From Lachnospiraceae bacterium (lineage in GTDB: Bacteria > Bacillota > Clostridia > Lachnospirales > Lachnospiraceae): a stretch of 6,866 bases of DNA. The translations under genes were made by a program, and so were the position numbers. This document shows, in pieces, positions 6,801 to 6,866 of the stretch (positions are counted from its first letter, which is position 1; each line of letters starts with the position of its first letter). The DNA is taken from positions 1 to 6,866 of the forward strand of contig DNAD01000349.1 in assembly GCA_003484785.1 (NCBI GenBank). The letters run 5' to 3'. Under the pieces are notes generated by a model. That model worked only from the letters and a program-made list of their open reading frames with translations, was not told the DNA's origin and ran no database searches.

Positions 6801-6866
6801 TCATCCAGGATCGCCTGTCCGAAACACAGCATTATTGTTCACAGCCTTTTGGCCTGTGACAGTAGC
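6801..6866 (-). CDS. Possible 3' end of an unidentified gene, cut by the window edge
   Basis: One minus-strand frame is open from the window edge to a TGA at 6803-6801, giving 21 residues that end in NNNAVFRTGDPG. The other two frames contain stops. The TGA lies just before the barstar Shine-Dalgarno site, a typical operon spacing. However, 21 open codons can easily occur by chance, and the sequence matches no family I recognise; in particular it does not look like the end of a barnase-type RNase. Treat this as tentative. Confidence 0.3.
   Translation of the reverse strand, partial: ATVTGQKAVNNNAVFRTGDPG
6839..6859. other. Imperfect hairpin upstream of the barstar gene
   Basis: TCACAGCC and GGCCTGTGA (plus strand) can pair over eight base pairs with one bulged C around a TTTT loop (AAAA on the transcript). 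It is followed by no run of T on either strand, so it is not a standard intrinsic terminator. It overlaps the possible coding tail at the window edge. It may be an RNA-processing or folding element, or chance. Confidence 0.3.

Noticed and set aside
6839..6859. Hairpin as an intrinsic terminator
   Set aside because: No run of T follows on either strand, and the stem has a bulge. It is kept only as an imperfect hairpin.
1..6866. Mobile elements, CRISPR arrays, tRNA/rRNA genes, riboswitches
   Set aside because: No transposase, terminal inverted repeats, regularly spaced repeats or RNA-gene signatures were seen; nearly all of the window is occupied by protein genes.

Overview
All genes in this window lie on the minus strand, so the text below runs from high to low coordinates. 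The proteins look like those of an anaerobic Gram-positive gut or rumen bacterium of the Clostridia, most likely the Lachnospiraceae. Reasons are the tatD-rsmA pairing, the RsmA and clostridial-type glycogen phosphorylase sequences, purine-rich GGAGG-type Shine-Dalgarno sites, and a secreted bacterial Ig-like (BIG2) protein. This placement comes from protein style and gene order, not from a database search.

Right end (6866-5743): the window opens with a possible 3' end of an unknown gene. It is followed by a small barstar-family protein (candidate RNase inhibitor) and then tatD, a metal-dependent hydrolase. Gaps are very short and no terminator is visible, so these look co-transcribed.

Centre (5746-1062): tatD overlaps the next gene by 4 nt (ATGA). 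That gene is one uninterrupted 1060-codon frame: residues 1 to about 284 are a complete 16S rRNA dimethyladenosine transferase (RsmA/KsgA) and residues 304-1060 are a complete glycogen/maltodextrin phosphorylase (GlgP). No stop codon separates them. The 19-residue linker contains a strong Shine-Dalgarno site followed by an ATG, so GlgP can probably also be made alone. The frame ends in a junction with malQ (4-alpha-glucanotransferase). GlgP and MalQ form a familiar working pair: MalQ rebuilds short maltodextrins into longer chains and GlgP phosphorolyses them to glucose-1-phosphate.

Left end (983-1): a signal-peptide-bearing BIG2 protein with four tandem 14-residue helical repeats and an unrecognised C-terminal region. 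After it come the first six codons of another gene, cut by the window edge.

The most notable observation is the RsmA-GlgP frame. I read it as a recent or lineage-specific loss of the rsmA stop codon (or an assembly error), not as a demonstrated bifunctional enzyme. I see no mobile element, CRISPR array, tRNA, rRNA or convincing promoter or terminator. No intergenic stretch exceeds 80 bases.
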